NCBI RefSeq assembly: GCF_028613635.1
Contig: NZ_JAQRMY010000002.1
Location: forward strand, 1 to 64,000
Length of the DNA stretch: 64,000 nt
Direction: 5' to 3'
DNA from: Devosia sp. ZB163
Lineage (GTDB): Bacteria; Pseudomonadota; Alphaproteobacteria; Rhizobiales; Devosiaceae
The notes beneath the pieces were generated by a model that made no database searches, had not been told where the DNA came from, and saw only the letters and a program-made list of their open reading frames with translations. The position numbers and the translations under genes are program-made. The stretch's first letter is position 1. Every line of letters starts with the position of its first letter. Below are positions 1 to 8,581 of the stretch, one piece after another.

Positions 1-249
1 GCGCCCTGACCCAAGCCGGTATCTGGCACGTCCGCACCCGACCCTATACCCCACGCACCAACGGCAAGGCCGAGCGCTTCATCCAGACCTCGCTGCGCGA
101 GTGGGCCTATGCCAGACCCTATCCATCCTCAGCCCTGCGCAACCAGGCCATCGGCCCCTGGATCGACGCCTACAACACCACCAGGCCACACGCTGCCCTC
201 GGTGGCATCACCCCATTCCAAAGACTGAACAACCTGCTTGGTAACGACA
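1..249 (+). mobile_element. IS481-family insertion sequence, right end (left part outside window)
   Basis: The right-hand 249 bases of an insertion sequence whose left part lies outside the window. The right boundary is placed at base 249 for three reasons. The outermost bases read inwards on the minus strand begin TGTCGTTACCAAGCAGG, and IS481-family ends characteristically begin TGT. The next bases are GCTAGG, which fits the NCTAGN target known for IS481 of Bordetella. A second copy of the downstream DNA at 484 starts at exactly the same base. The left inverted repeat and the other target copy cannot be seen. Confidence 0.75.
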
Positions 250-254
250 GCTAG
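3..254 (+). CDS. IS481-family transposase, C-terminal part (5' truncated by window edge)
   Basis: The reading frame is open from the left edge and gives the last 83 residues of a DDE transposase of the integrase (rve) superfamily. It shows the usual C-terminal block RPYTPRTNGKAERF, in which the Glu of KAERF should be the catalytic Glu of the DDE triad. This is followed by EWAYA, a YNTTRPHAALGG motif and the closing NNLLGNDS, all typical of IS481 transposases. The element appears to end at base 249, so the TAG stop at 252-254 lies in the CTAG target site rather than in the element. The catalytic Asp residues are outside the window, so intactness cannot be judged. Confidence 0.85.
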   Translation, partial: ALTQAGIWHVRTRPYTPRTNGKAERFIQTSLREWAYARPYPSSALRNQAIGPWIDAYNTTRPHAALGGITPFQRLNNLLGNDS

Positions 255-354
255 GTCGCAGGCGCTCCCAAGCTGCGCTTGCCCTCTCCCCTGAGGGGCG
301 AGGGGGCTGAGCACCCGGCTAGTTCTTCGCCGCCCCGGTCTTCGCGGCCTTTGC
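250..354. repeat. Direct repeat copy 1, next to the IS end
   Basis: About 105 bases matching 484-587 with a few differences. It starts exactly where the IS481-type element stops. It carries a REP-like segment and then, on the minus strand, a short stretch that reads as the 3' end of a second yejA-like gene. Bases 355-483, between the copies, hold further REP-like palindromic DNA (for example CTTCTCCCCTTAGGGGAGAAG) and no gene. Confidence 0.8.
319..354 (-). pseudogene. Remnant of the 3' end of a second peptide-binding-protein gene
   Basis: The minus strand reads AKAAKTGAAKN then stop, the same last eleven residues as the intact yejA-like gene that ends at 552. About half of the codons differ only at the third base (for example ACC for ACG, GGG for GGT). 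That pattern suggests a diverged paralogue that was under protein-level selection, not a recent copying event. Upstream of these codons the similarity stops. The most likely history is a tandem paralogue lost by deletion, with an insertion sequence later landing in its 3' flank. The stretch is very short, so this is a careful suggestion. Confidence 0.45.
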
Positions 355-483
355 GGGGCCAGCGCCTCTTTCCTTCTCCCCTTAGGGGAGAAGGTGGCGC
401 GGAGCGCCGGATGAGGGGTGAGGTGGTCTCGACATGCTGAATGAACCAGCATCTCGAAAGGCTGCACCCCTCACCCTAGCTCC

Positions 484-587
484 GCTAGGTCGCAGGCGCT
501 CCCAAGCTGCGCTTGCCCTCTCCCCTGAAGGCGAGGGGGCTGCGCACCCGGCTAGTTCTTCGCCGCACCCGTCTTTGCCGCCTTGGC
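484..587. repeat. Direct repeat copy 2, overlapping the 3' end of the yejA-like gene
   Basis: The second copy of the 105-base segment at 250. It begins GCTAGGTCGCAGG and runs through the stop codon and last codons of the peptide-binding-protein gene. The upstream part resembles dispersed REP-like palindromes (CTCCGCTAGG, CCTCTCCCCTGAAGG). The CTAG here is uninterrupted, so it shows what the IS target next to copy 1 would have looked like before insertion. Confidence 0.8.
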
Positions 588-2399
588 TTCATCCCACCAC
601 CAGATCGTGGGGAAGCCGATCGAGAACTCGGGGAGTTCGTCGGGGTGGCTGAAGCGGTCCCAGCGGGCGATGCGGGCGCGGCGCAGGGTATAGCTCGGCG
701 TCACGAAGTTGTGGGCGAGCAGGACCCGATCCAGCGCGCGGGTCGTGGCGATAAGCGTCTCGCGGTCGTCGGCGAAGATGATCTTGTCGATCAGCGCATC
801 GATGCCGGGGTCCTTGATGCCGGCATAGTTGGAGCTGTCCGCCTGGTCGGCCGACGCGGAGCCCCAGAAAAAGCGCTGCTCGTTGCCCGGTGACAGCGAC
901 TGCGACCAGCCGGTGTAGATCATGTCGAAATCGCGGTTCTGGACGCGCTCGATGTACTGGGGGGAGTCGACCGAACGGATCGACACGTTCATGCCCAGGC
1001 GCTTGAGGTTGGTCTGGAAAGCCGCGGCGATGGGCTCGATGGTGGGACCGTTGAGCAGGATCTCGAAGGCGACGGGCTGGCCGCTCGGATCGACGAGTTG
1101 GTTGCCGTTGAGCGTGTAGCCGGCCTTGGTCAGGATCTCGTTGGCGGTCCTGAGGCTCTGGCGCAGCTTGGTGGGATCGCCGTTGACCGGGTTCTTGTAC
1201 TCGGTGGTGAAGACCGAGGCCGGGACCTTGTCCTTGATCGAGTTGAGTATCTCCAGTTCCTCGCCTTCGGGCAGGCCGGACGAGGCGAACTCGGTGCCGT
1301 AGAAGAAGCTGTTGATGCGGTCGTACTGGCCGAAGAAGCGCAGCTTGTCGAGTTCCTCGAAATCGAAGGCGTAGAGCATGGCCTCGCGCAGCGCCTGGCT
1401 CTGGAACATCGGCTTCCTGAGGTTGGGCACGAAGCCGACCATCACGCCGCTGCTGCGGTAGGGGTTCTCGAACGTCTCCTTGATGACGCGGCCTTCCTGC
1501 ACGGCGGGGAAGTTGTAGTCGTTCTGCCAGCGCAGGGCGAGGTTCTCGTCCCACCAGTCGAACTCGTCACCCTTGAAGCCCTCGAACTGGGCCGTCGTGT
1601 CGCGGAAGAACTCGTAGCGGATGGTCTGGAAGTTGTTCTGGCCGATGTTGAACGGCTCCGTCAGTCCCCAGTAGTTGGGGTCGCGCTCGTAGTTGATCGA
1701 CCGTCCGGCGGAGAAGCTTCCGAGCTTGTACGGGCCCGAGCCGAGTGGCGGCTCGAGGGTCGACCGCCCGATGTCGCGCGGCTTGCCGTCGGGGCCGGTG
1801 CCCTCCCACCAGTGCTGCGGCAGGACGAGGAGCTGGCCCATGATCTGCGGCAGCTCGCGATTGCCCGTCTGGTCGAACGTGAACGTGACCTCGCCAGGTG
1901 CGGTCACCTCGGCTGATTTCACGTTGGCGTAGTAATTGGCCTGGTTCGGGCTGAGCTCGATGGCCTTGTTGAAGGACCAGACGGCGTCCTCGGCCGTCAC
2001 CGGCTCGCCATCCGCCCACTTGGCGCGCGGGTTCATCCGGAAGGTGACCGACGAATAGTCGTCGGGGTAGCTGAAGGCCTCGGCCAGGTTGCCATAGGCC
2101 GTCGACGTCTCGTCGAGCGAGGGGCTGGTCAGCGTTTCATAGACGAGGCCGAGGCCGGTCGCCACCTCGCCCTCGGGCAGGATCGGGTTGAACGTGTCGA
2201 ACCCACCCATGTCGCTGAGCCGCACCATGCCGCCGACCGGGGCATCGGGATTTACATAGTCGAACTGCTTGAACCCTTCCGGGTACTTCGGTTCGCCGAT
2301 CAGCGAGCCGCCATGATGCCAGACCTTGTCCTGGGCGATGGCGGGCGAGAGCGCGACCAGCGCGGCGAAGGCGAGTGAGGCGAACTTGGCGAGATGCAT
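552..2399 (-). CDS. yejA: Peptide/microcin C-type ABC transporter substrate-binding protein
   Basis: A periplasmic solute-binding protein (family 5) of 615 residues that would capture peptides for the permease encoded just upstream. The ATG at 2399 was chosen because it gives a clean signal peptide (MHLAKFASLAFAALVALSPAIA, cut before QDKVW) and has AGAGG-like bases upstream; a GTG at 2456 would overlap the ATPase gene. The mature N-terminus contains HGGSLIGEPKYP, FDYVNPDAP and FDTFNPILPEG, typical of the YejA branch rather than classical OppA. The gene is last in a yejB-yejE-yejF-yejA order, whereas Escherichia coli has yejA first. Its true substrate is unknown; short peptides are usual. Confidence 0.88.
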   Translation of the reverse strand: MHLAKFASLAFAALVALSPAIAQDKVWHHGGSLIGEPKYPEGFKQFDYVNPDAPVGGMVRLSDMGGFDTFNPILPEGEVATGLGLVYETLTSPSLDETSTAYGNLAEAFSYPDDYSSVTFRMNPRAKWADGEPVTAEDAVWSFNKAIELSPNQANYYANVKSAEVTAPGEVTFTFDQTGNRELPQIMGQLLVLPQHWWEGTGPDGKPRDIGRSTLEPPLGSGPYKLGSFSAGRSINYERDPNYWGLTEPFNIGQNNFQTIRYEFFRDTTAQFEGFKGDEFDWWDENLALRWQNDYNFPAVQEGRVIKETFENPYRSSGVMVGFVPNLRKPMFQSQALREAMLYAFDFEELDKLRFFGQYDRINSFFYGTEFASSGLPEGEELEILNSIKDKVPASVFTTEYKNPVNGDPTKLRQSLRTANEILTKAGYTLNGNQLVDPSGQPVAFEILLNGPTIEPIAAAFQTNLKRLGMNVSIRSVDSPQYIERVQNRDFDMIYTGWSQSLSPGNEQRFFWGSASADQADSSNYAGIKDPGIDALIDKIIFADDRETLIATTRALDRVLLAHNFVTPSYTLRRARIARWDRFSHPDELPEFSIGFPTIWWWDEAKAAKTGAAKN

Positions 2400-2452
2400 G
2401 ACGGGCCTCTGTCCTCTTGAGGGCTTGTGGGGCGAGACTAGCGGGTGATGGC

Positions 2453-4081
2453 TCACTGGGCCACCTCGGCCGATTGCGCAGCCTCGACGCGGAAGGCCGC
2501 AGCCATCAGCGCGCGGGTGTACTCGGATTTCGGGGCGGCAAATATGTCGGCGGCAGGGCCGTGCTCGACCACCTTGCCGCCGCGCATGACCATGAGTTCG
2601 TTGGCGAGCGCCCGGACGACACGCAGGTCATGGGAGATGAACAGGTATGTGAGCCCGTGGCGGCGCTGGAGCTCGCGCAGCAGGTCGACGACCTGGGCCT
2701 GCACGCTCATGTCGAGGGCCGAAGTGGGCTCGTCGAGGACGACGAATTTGGGCTCCAGCACCATGGCGCGGGCGATGGCGATGCGCTGGCGCTGCCCGCC
2801 CGAGAACTCGTGCGGATAGCGGCTGCCGTCGGCCGGATCTAGCCCGACCTCGGTGAGCGCCTGCGCAACCCGCGCATCGCGGTCGGCCGGCGAGAGCTGC
2901 GGAGCATGGACGCTCAGGCCCTCGGCAACGATCTCGGCGACAGCCATGCGCGGGCTCAGTGAGCCGAACGGATCCTGGAAGACGATCTGCATGTCCTTGC
3001 GCAGCGGGCGCATGGCACGCCAGGAGAGCTTGTCGACGTCGCGGCCCAGATAGACGATGCGCCCTTCCGAAGAGACCAGCCGGAGCAGGGCGCGCCCGAG
3101 CGTCGTCTTGCCGGAGCCGGACTCGCCAACGACGCCGAGCGTTTCGCCCCGGCGGATGGCTACGTCCACATCGTCCACGGCCTTGATGTGGCCGACCGTG
3201 CGGCGCAGCAGGCCACGCTTGATCGGGAACCAGACGCGCAGCTTCTCGGCGCTGACGATGGGCGGTGCCGAAGCATCGGTAGCGGGTGGCTGGCCCTTGG
3301 GCTCGGCGGCGAGGAGCTTGCGCGTGTAGGAGTGCTGCGGGTTGGCGAAGATGGCTTCGGTCGGCCCGGACTCGACGATCTTGCCCTCGGTCATCACATG
3401 CGTGATCTCGGCCATGCGGCGAACGATCTGCAGGTCATGCGTGATGAAGAGGATCGCCATGCCGCGCTTCTTCTGCAGCGACATGAGCAACTCGAGGATC
3501 TGCGCCTGGATGGTGACGTCGAGCGCCGTGGTCGGCTCATCGGCGATGAGGAGCTTGGGTTCGTTCGCGAGCGCCATGGCGATCATCACGCGCTGGCGCT
3601 GGCCGCCGGAGAGCTGGTGCGGGAAATCGCCGAGGCGCGACGCCGGGTCGGGGATGCCGACTTCAGTGAGCAGTTCGATGGTGCGGGCACGGGCGGCGGA
3701 CCGACGCATGCCGCGGTGGAGGATGAGTGCTTCGCTGACCTGCCGCTCGACGGTGTGGAGCGGGTTCAGCGAGCTCATCGGCTCCTGGAAGATCATCGAG
3801 ATGTCGTTGCCGCGCACTGCGCGGATGCCATGGTCGTCGAGGCTGAGCAGGTCCTGGCCGCCGTAGAGGATGCGGCCCTTGGGGTGCGAGGCGGCGGGAT
3901 AGGGGAGGAGCCGGAGCACGGAGAGCGCCGTGACCGATTTTCCGGAGCCGCTTTCGCCGACGAGAGCCACCGTCTGGCCGGGCTGGATGTGGAAGGAGAC
4001 GCCCCGGACTGCGTGAGACTTGCCATGCTCGGTGGCGAAGTCGACGTGGAGGTCATCGATGCGGAGCAGGGGCTCGTTCAT
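2453..4081 (-). CDS. yejF: ABC transporter ATPase with two nucleotide-binding domains (YejF-like)
   Basis: A 542-residue cytoplasmic protein with two fused ABC ATPase domains that power the YejB/YejE permease. The first half has Walker A GESGSGKS, signature LSGGQRQR and Walker B with LIADEPTTALD. The second half repeats these as GESGSGKT, FSGGQRQR and VVLDEPTSALD, so both sites look active. Each half ends with the oligopeptide-transporter C-terminal extension. The ATG at 4081 overlaps the stop of the permease gene by four bases (ATGA), implying translational coupling. The gap to yejA is 53 bases. Confidence 0.92.
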   Translation of the reverse strand: MNEPLLRIDDLHVDFATEHGKSHAVRGVSFHIQPGQTVALVGESGSGKSVTALSVLRLLPYPAASHPKGRILYGGQDLLSLDDHGIRAVRGNDISMIFQEPMSSLNPLHTVERQVSEALILHRGMRRSAARARTIELLTEVGIPDPASRLGDFPHQLSGGQRQRVMIAMALANEPKLLIADEPTTALDVTIQAQILELLMSLQKKRGMAILFITHDLQIVRRMAEITHVMTEGKIVESGPTEAIFANPQHSYTRKLLAAEPKGQPPATDASAPPIVSAEKLRVWFPIKRGLLRRTVGHIKAVDDVDVAIRRGETLGVVGESGSGKTTLGRALLRLVSSEGRIVYLGRDVDKLSWRAMRPLRKDMQIVFQDPFGSLSPRMAVAEIVAEGLSVHAPQLSPADRDARVAQALTEVGLDPADGSRYPHEFSGGQRQRIAIARAMVLEPKFVVLDEPTSALDMSVQAQVVDLLRELQRRHGLTYLFISHDLRVVRALANELMVMRGGKVVEHGPAADIFAAPKSEYTRALMAAAFRVEAAQSAEVAQ

Positions 4082-5253
4082 GCGCGCCCCGCGAAGGTCT
4101 TGCGCGGATCGAACGCGTCGCGCACCGCCTCGCCGATGAAGACGAGGAGTGTGAGGATGATGGAAACGGTGAAGAAGCCCGTGAGACCCAGCCACCAGGC
4201 AGAGAGGTTCTCCTTGCCCTGTGCCAGCAACTCACCCAGCGAGGGCGACCCGACCGGGAGGCCGAAGCCGAGGAAGTCGAGCGCGGTCAGCGTTGTTACG
4301 GAGCCGGCGAGGATGAACGGCATGAAGGTGAGCGTCGCCACCATGGCGTTGGGCAGCAGGTGCGCCAGCATGATGCGGCCGTTTGAGACCCCCAGGGCCC
4401 GCGCCGCCGCCACGTACTCGAAGTTGCGGGCGCGCAGGAATTCCGCCCGTACGATGCCGACCAGCGCTGTCCACGAGAAAAGCAGGAGGATGCCAAGCAG
4501 CACCCAGAAGCTGGGCGCTATGACGCTCGAAATGATGAGCAGCAGATAGAGCGAGGGGATCGAGGTCCAGACCTCGATGACGCGCTGCGCCGTGAGATCG
4601 ACCCAGCCGCCCAGATAGCCCTGCAGTGCTCCCGCGCCAACCCCGACGATGGAGGACAGCACCGTGAGGATCAGGCCGAACAGCACCGAGATGCGGAAGC
4701 CGTAGATCAGGCGCGCCATCACGTCTCGGCCCTGGTCGTCGGTGCCGAGCCAGTGGAAGTTGCCGATGGTGCAGGATGGGTCGGCGGGACCCAGCGGATA
4801 GCCGCCACAGCGCTCCTCGACCGTCTGCAGCCAGCTCGGCTTCGATGGTACCGCGCCGGCCAGGGATTCATCGACAGTGGAGTAGGAGTAGCGGATGGGC
4901 GGCCAGATCATCCAGCCATTGGCGTTGATCTCGTCGGCGATGAAGGGATCGCGGTAGATCGTCTCGGCGAGGAAGCCGCCGAACTTGCTCTCGGGATAGT
5001 TGACGACCACCGGAAAGAGCAACTCGCCCCTGTAGCTGGCGACCAGCGGACGATCATTGGCGATGAGCTCGGCGAACATCGTGATGATGAACAGCACGAG
5101 GAAGATCCACAGTGACCACACGCCACGCTTGTTGGCGTTGAAGATCTTCAGCCGGCGCTGGTTGATGGGAGAGAGGCGCGGTGCCGACCGAGCGTGCTCG
5201 GCCGGGGCAAAGGCCACGAATGGGGTGCGGATGCCCGCGAGCGTGGCGTGCAT
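4078..5253 (-). CDS. yejE: Peptide ABC transporter permease, YejE-like
   Basis: An inner-membrane permease of 391 residues. After a basic N-terminus (LSPINQRRLKIFNANKRG) comes a first membrane helix (WSLWIFLVLFIITMFAELIA). A long periplasmic loop with FHWLGTDDQGRDVMARLIYG follows, typical of the DppC/OppC class. The BPD_transp_1 domain has the cytoplasmic EAA-type motif around YVAAARALGVSNGRIMLAHL. The start is the ATG at 5253, which shares one base with the yejB stop (TGATG). It forms the membrane channel with YejB. Confidence 0.9.
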   Translation of the reverse strand: MHATLAGIRTPFVAFAPAEHARSAPRLSPINQRRLKIFNANKRGVWSLWIFLVLFIITMFAELIANDRPLVASYRGELLFPVVVNYPESKFGGFLAETIYRDPFIADEINANGWMIWPPIRYSYSTVDESLAGAVPSKPSWLQTVEERCGGYPLGPADPSCTIGNFHWLGTDDQGRDVMARLIYGFRISVLFGLILTVLSSIVGVGAGALQGYLGGWVDLTAQRVIEVWTSIPSLYLLLIISSVIAPSFWVLLGILLLFSWTALVGIVRAEFLRARNFEYVAAARALGVSNGRIMLAHLLPNAMVATLTFMPFILAGSVTTLTALDFLGFGLPVGSPSLGELLAQGKENLSAWWLGLTGFFTVSIILTLLVFIGEAVRDAFDPRKTFAGRA

Positions 5254-6362
5254 CAGACCTCCCGGTTCTCGAAGTCGATCCGGGGATCGACCCACATGTA
5301 CATGAGGTCGGACACGAGGCCGATCACCAGCCCAAGAAGCGAGAAAATGAAGAGCGTGGCGAACACTACCGAGTAGTCGCGGTTGAGGACGGACTGGAAG
5401 CCGAGCAGCCCCAGCCCGTCGAGTGAGAAGATCGTCTCGATCAGCAGCGAGCCGCCGAAGAAGGCCGAGATGAACGCGGCCGGGAAACTAGCGATGATGA
5501 GCAGCATGGCGTTGCGGAAGACGTGCCGGTACAGCACTTGCCTCTCGCTGAGCCCCTTGGCGCGCGCGGTGACCACGTACTGTTTGCGGATCTCCTCGAG
5601 GAAGGAGTTCTTGGTGAGCAGCGTCACGGTGGCGAAACCGCCGATCGCCATGGCGATGATCGGCAGGGTGATGTGCCAGAGGTAGTCGAGGATCTGCTGG
5701 TACCAGGGCAGGCTGGCCCAGTTCTCCGAGACCAGCCCGCGCAGGGGAAAGATGTCCCAGAAGCTGCCCCCGGCGAAAAGCACGATCAGCAGCACGGCGA
5801 TGAGGAAGCCCGGCAGAGCGTAGCCGACGATAACGATCGATGAGGTCCAGACGTCGAACCGGGTGCCGTCGCGGATGGCCTTGGCGATGCCGAGCGGAAT
5901 CGAGACGCCGTAGCCGAGCAGGGTCATCCAGAGACCGAGCGTGATCGAGACCGGCAGCTTCTCCTTGATGAGGTCGATGACCGAGATGTCGCGGAAGTAG
6001 CTCTCGCCGAAATCGAAGCGGATGTAGTTCCACATCATCGAGACGAAGCGCTCGAGCGGCGGCTTGTCGAAGCCGAACTGCTTCTCGATGCGCGCGATGA
6101 TCTCTGGCCTGAGACCGCGGGCGCCGCGGTAGGTCGATACCTCCGTGGAATCCTGGGCCCGTGGCATCTGCTGGCCGGCGAAGTCCCCCGCCTCGCTGCC
6201 GGTAACGCGCTCAGTGGCGGCAACGTTCTGCCCGCTCATCTGCGCGATCATCTGCTCGACCGGTCCACCCGGCGCGAACTGCACGATCACGAAGGAGACG
6301 ACCATGATCCCGAACAGTGTCGGGATCATCAGCAGGATGCGTCGGAGGATATAGGCGACCAC
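5253..6362 (-). CDS. yejB: Peptide ABC transporter permease, YejB-like
   Basis: A permease of 369 residues and the first gene of the yej-type operon. The first helix is [21 protein letters not shown], followed by [11 protein letters not shown], a conserved feature of DppB/YejB permeases. The EAA-type loop reads [25 protein letters not shown] loop of about 60 residues after the first helix is longer than in DppB, as expected for YejB. The start is GTG at 6362; no other start fits the first helix. The promoter probably lies in the 83 bases towards the next gene, but none was convincing. Confidence 0.9.
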   Translation of the reverse strand: MVAYILRRILLMIPTLFGIMVVSFVIVQFAPGGPVEQMIAQMSGQNVAATERVTGSEAGDFAGQQMPRAQDSTEVSTYRGARGLRPEIIARIEKQFGFDKPPLERFVSMMWNYIRFDFGESYFRDISVIDLIKEKLPVSITLGLWMTLLGYGVSIPLGIAKAIRDGTRFDVWTSSIVIVGYALPGFLIAVLLIVLFAGGSFWDIFPLRGLVSENWASLPWYQQILDYLWHITLPIIAMAIGGFATVTLLTKNSFLEEIRKQYVVTARAKGLSERQVLYRHVFRNAMLLIIASFPAAFISAFFGGSLLIETIFSLDGLGLLGFQSVLNRDYSVVFATLFIFSLLGLVIGLVSDLMYMWVDPRIDFENREV

Positions 6363-6445
6363 TAGCGGCTCCAGCGATCCGGGTAGTTTGACGCTAGCAA
6401 CGCTTCACCTTGGCCCAGAATGCGGCAAATCACCATGCGTTGATA

Positions 6446-7303
6446 TCAGACGTGGTTCCGCCAGCTATGCTGCGGATTGTAGTCCAGCATGCGCCGCGCC
6501 TTGTCGATGGAGAGCAGGGTGCCGTTCTGGCTCAGCTCGCGCTTGTGCGGCACCTTGGGGAACACCTCGGCCATCAGCGACATGTTGGAGCGGCTCATCA
6601 CCGTGTCGTGGTTGGCGATGATGAAGGGCTCGAAGCCCTTGAACTCGGCCTCGATGCCGCGGCGCACGGCCTGCGCGCCGTCGCGCGCGTCGATGTAGCC
6701 CCAGAGGTTCCACTTGCGCAGCTTGGGGTCGGCGTCGAAGGACGGGAACGCCTTGTAGTCCTCGACGTCCATGACGTTCGAGAAGCGCAGGCCCACGATC
6801 TTGAGTTCGGGGTCCCAGCGGCAGAACTGGGCCGCCATGGTCTCGTCGAGCAGCTTACCGAGCGCATAGGCCGTTTCCGGGCGCGGAAAGTACTCCTCGT
6901 CGATCGGCACATAGGGCGGGGGAGTTTCGAAGGGGAGACCGAGTACGGTCTCGCTCGAGGCGAAGACGACGTTCTTGATGCCGGCGAGACGGCAGGACTC
7001 GAACACGTTGTACGTGGTGGGCACGTTATTGGCGAACGTCCGGCTGTTGGCGAACAGCCCGGGCGCCGGAATGGCGGCGAGGTGCACGACGGCGTCGAAC
7101 GGCCCCTTCTTCTCGTCGATACCGCCGAGGATCGCCTGCGCCACCTGACCGAAGTCGGTTAGGTCCACGCGGACGGTCGGGCAGATGGGATCCCTGGGCA
7201 CGACCTGGTCGACATTGAGGACAGAGTAGCCGTTGGCGACGAGGTCCTTGAGCACCGCCTTGCCGAGCTTGCCGCTGCCGCCCGTCACCAGAACCTTTGC
7301 CAT
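6446..7303 (-). CDS. NAD(P)-dependent epimerase/dehydratase-type oxidoreductase
   Basis: An extended short-chain dehydrogenase/reductase of 285 residues. The N-terminal Rossmann motif is VLVTGGSGKLG and the catalytic pair is YALGK (YxxxK). DAVVHLAAIPAPG is the usual substrate-pocket strand. The ATG at 7303 has a strong ribosome site (GGAGGGAG). The family includes nucleotide-sugar epimerases, uronate dehydrogenases and similar enzymes; the exact substrate cannot be read from the sequence. It lies 83 bases from yejB on the same strand and may share its transcript. Confidence 0.75.
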   Translation of the reverse strand: MAKVLVTGGSGKLGKAVLKDLVANGYSVLNVDQVVPRDPICPTVRVDLTDFGQVAQAILGGIDEKKGPFDAVVHLAAIPAPGLFANSRTFANNVPTTYNVFESCRLAGIKNVVFASSETVLGLPFETPPPYVPIDEEYFPRPETAYALGKLLDETMAAQFCRWDPELKIVGLRFSNVMDVEDYKAFPSFDADPKLRKWNLWGYIDARDGAQAVRRGIEAEFKGFEPFIIANHDTVMSRSNMSLMAEVFPKVPHKRELSQNGTLLSIDKARRMLDYNPQHSWRNHV

Positions 7304-7502
7304 TCCCACTCCCTCCGCAGTGATTTGCCTCAGCCTAGCACGCCCGGGGGCCATTCTGTCACGAGCCTGAACGCGCGCGTCACTGCCGGTTCAAGGCGCG
7401 GAGCGCAGGTTCGCTTTCAGTGTCAGGAGGCGGGTCGCCTCCGTTCGAAATGGACCAAGACATGCGCGGGCCGATGCCCGCAGCACAAATCAGGAGACCG
7501 AA

Positions 7503-7916
7503 ATGACCAAGCTTATGCTCGCCGCCGCCTTCGCCGCCGTTGCGCTGACTTCGTTCGCTTCAGCCCCGGTCAACGCACAGGTGCTTCCCGACTCCACATG
7601 TCCCAACGGGCAGTGCGGGGGATCCTCTTCCACTCCCGACCGCTGTGGCGATCAGCTCGGGCACCTGAAGCGCGTGTTCCCGGCCCAGGTGCGTGGCATC
7701 GACAACCACTATCGCGTGTGGGTCACCGAGTTCTGCCCCACCGCCGACCTGATGCGCTCGGACGGCAATGCCGCCTACCTGCGCACCACCATCGCCCAGA
7801 ACGACGTGCTCGTCGACGTGCTGAGCGACAAGGGCTACTTCGCCAGCGACGTGTTTGCCGTGCGGATGATGGGTGAGGACACCATCAGCCTCTACGTGCA
7901 CCGCTTCGGCGACTGA
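7503..7916 (+). CDS. Small secreted protein of unknown function
   Basis: A 137-residue protein with a clear signal peptide (MTKLMLAAAFAAVALTSFASAPVNA, cut before QVLPDS). The mature part has four cysteines, in CPNGQCGG, DRCGDQ and VTEFCPTAD, possibly forming two disulfide bonds, and a C-terminal half predicted to mix strands and helices. AGGAGACC precedes the ATG. It stands alone with its own terminator at 7941-7970, next to another small secreted protein gene. I do not recognise the family. Confidence 0.7.
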   Translation: MTKLMLAAAFAAVALTSFASAPVNAQVLPDSTCPNGQCGGSSSTPDRCGDQLGHLKRVFPAQVRGIDNHYRVWVTEFCPTADLMRSDGNAAYLRTTIAQNDVLVDVLSDKGYFASDVFAVRMMGEDTISLYVHRFGD

Positions 7917-7940
7917 TTTGGGCCAACGGCCGGTTGAAGA

Positions 7941-7970
7941 GGCGGGACCCCGGTCCCGCCTTTCGCTTTT
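7941..7970 (+). terminator. Rho-independent terminator after the small secreted protein gene
   Basis: A 9-base stem (GGCGGGACC / GGTCCCGCC) with a two-base loop, then TTTCGCTTTT. It lies 24 bases after the stop codon at 7916. Confidence 0.8.
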
Positions 7971-8091
7971 CTGCCCCGACCTTGCCACTGCGATGAACGA
8001 GTTCTGAATGACGGGCTCAGTGCGGGTTCAATCGAGCCGATGCATGTTCACAGCAACAGATCGAACTCCGGCCCCTCGAGAGGATGCCACC

Positions 8092-8433
8092 ATGAACAAG
8101 TCCCAGGAAAAGCTGCTGGTCGCGACCCTCGCGGGCCTGATCATCGCAAGCGTCGCCGCCTTCGCCGTGCAACCTGCGCTCGCCGCCGGCTACGATGTCG
8201 AGAGCCCCGCCAAGATCGTCGGCGTCAAGAAGTGGGACGTGCTGAACGCCCGCAAGTGGCCCGCCTCCTACTCGCAGAAGGTCGGCGCCTTCGAACCCAA
8301 GACCTCCGTCTGGGTCGAGCGCTGCATCATCGCCCCGCAGGGCGGCTCCGACTGGTGCCTCGTCGAGCAGCAGGACACCAAGGGCTGGGTCAACGCCAAG
8401 TTCCTGAAGTTCGCCTACGACTGGGACATCTGA
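8092..8433 (+). CDS. Small exported SH3-like protein
   Basis: A 113-residue protein with a signal peptide or N-terminal anchor (LLVATLAGLIIASVAAFAVQPALA). The mature part has the spacing of a bacterial SH3-type domain: DVLNARKWPASYSQKVG, VWVERC, DWCLVEQQ and the closing GWVNAKFL. Such domains often bind cell-wall peptides or proteins. Two cysteines (RCIIAP and DWCLV) could form a disulfide bond. The start has GAGAGGATG upstream. A strong terminator follows. Confidence 0.75.
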   Translation: MNKSQEKLLVATLAGLIIASVAAFAVQPALAAGYDVESPAKIVGVKKWDVLNARKWPASYSQKVGAFEPKTSVWVERCIIAPQGGSDWCLVEQQDTKGWVNAKFLKFAYDWDI

Positions 8434-8526
8434 TTTCCCGGCGCGCCGCTCCTCCCGCGGCGCCCGCCCTCCGACGACTACCCATGCACACGTGCCTTTG
8501 ACTGACCTCGAATAGATTGACTTGAT

Positions 8527-8561
8527 GGCCCGGACGTTCCTAGGAACCTCCGGGCCTTTTT
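8527..8561 (+). terminator. Rho-independent terminator
   Basis: An 8-base stem (GGCCCGGA / TCCGGGCC) whose loop contains the palindrome GTTCCTAGGAAC, followed by a run of five T. It ends the SH3-like gene transcript and argues against starting the asparaginase gene upstream at 8522. Confidence 0.85.
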
Positions 8562-8581
8562 CTTTGCTTCGGACACCGACC

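Noticed and set aside
8522-8581. ATG start of the asparaginase inside the preceding terminator
   Set aside because: The codons lie in the hairpin stem, and the family N-terminus begins at NPILIEQ, just after 8582.
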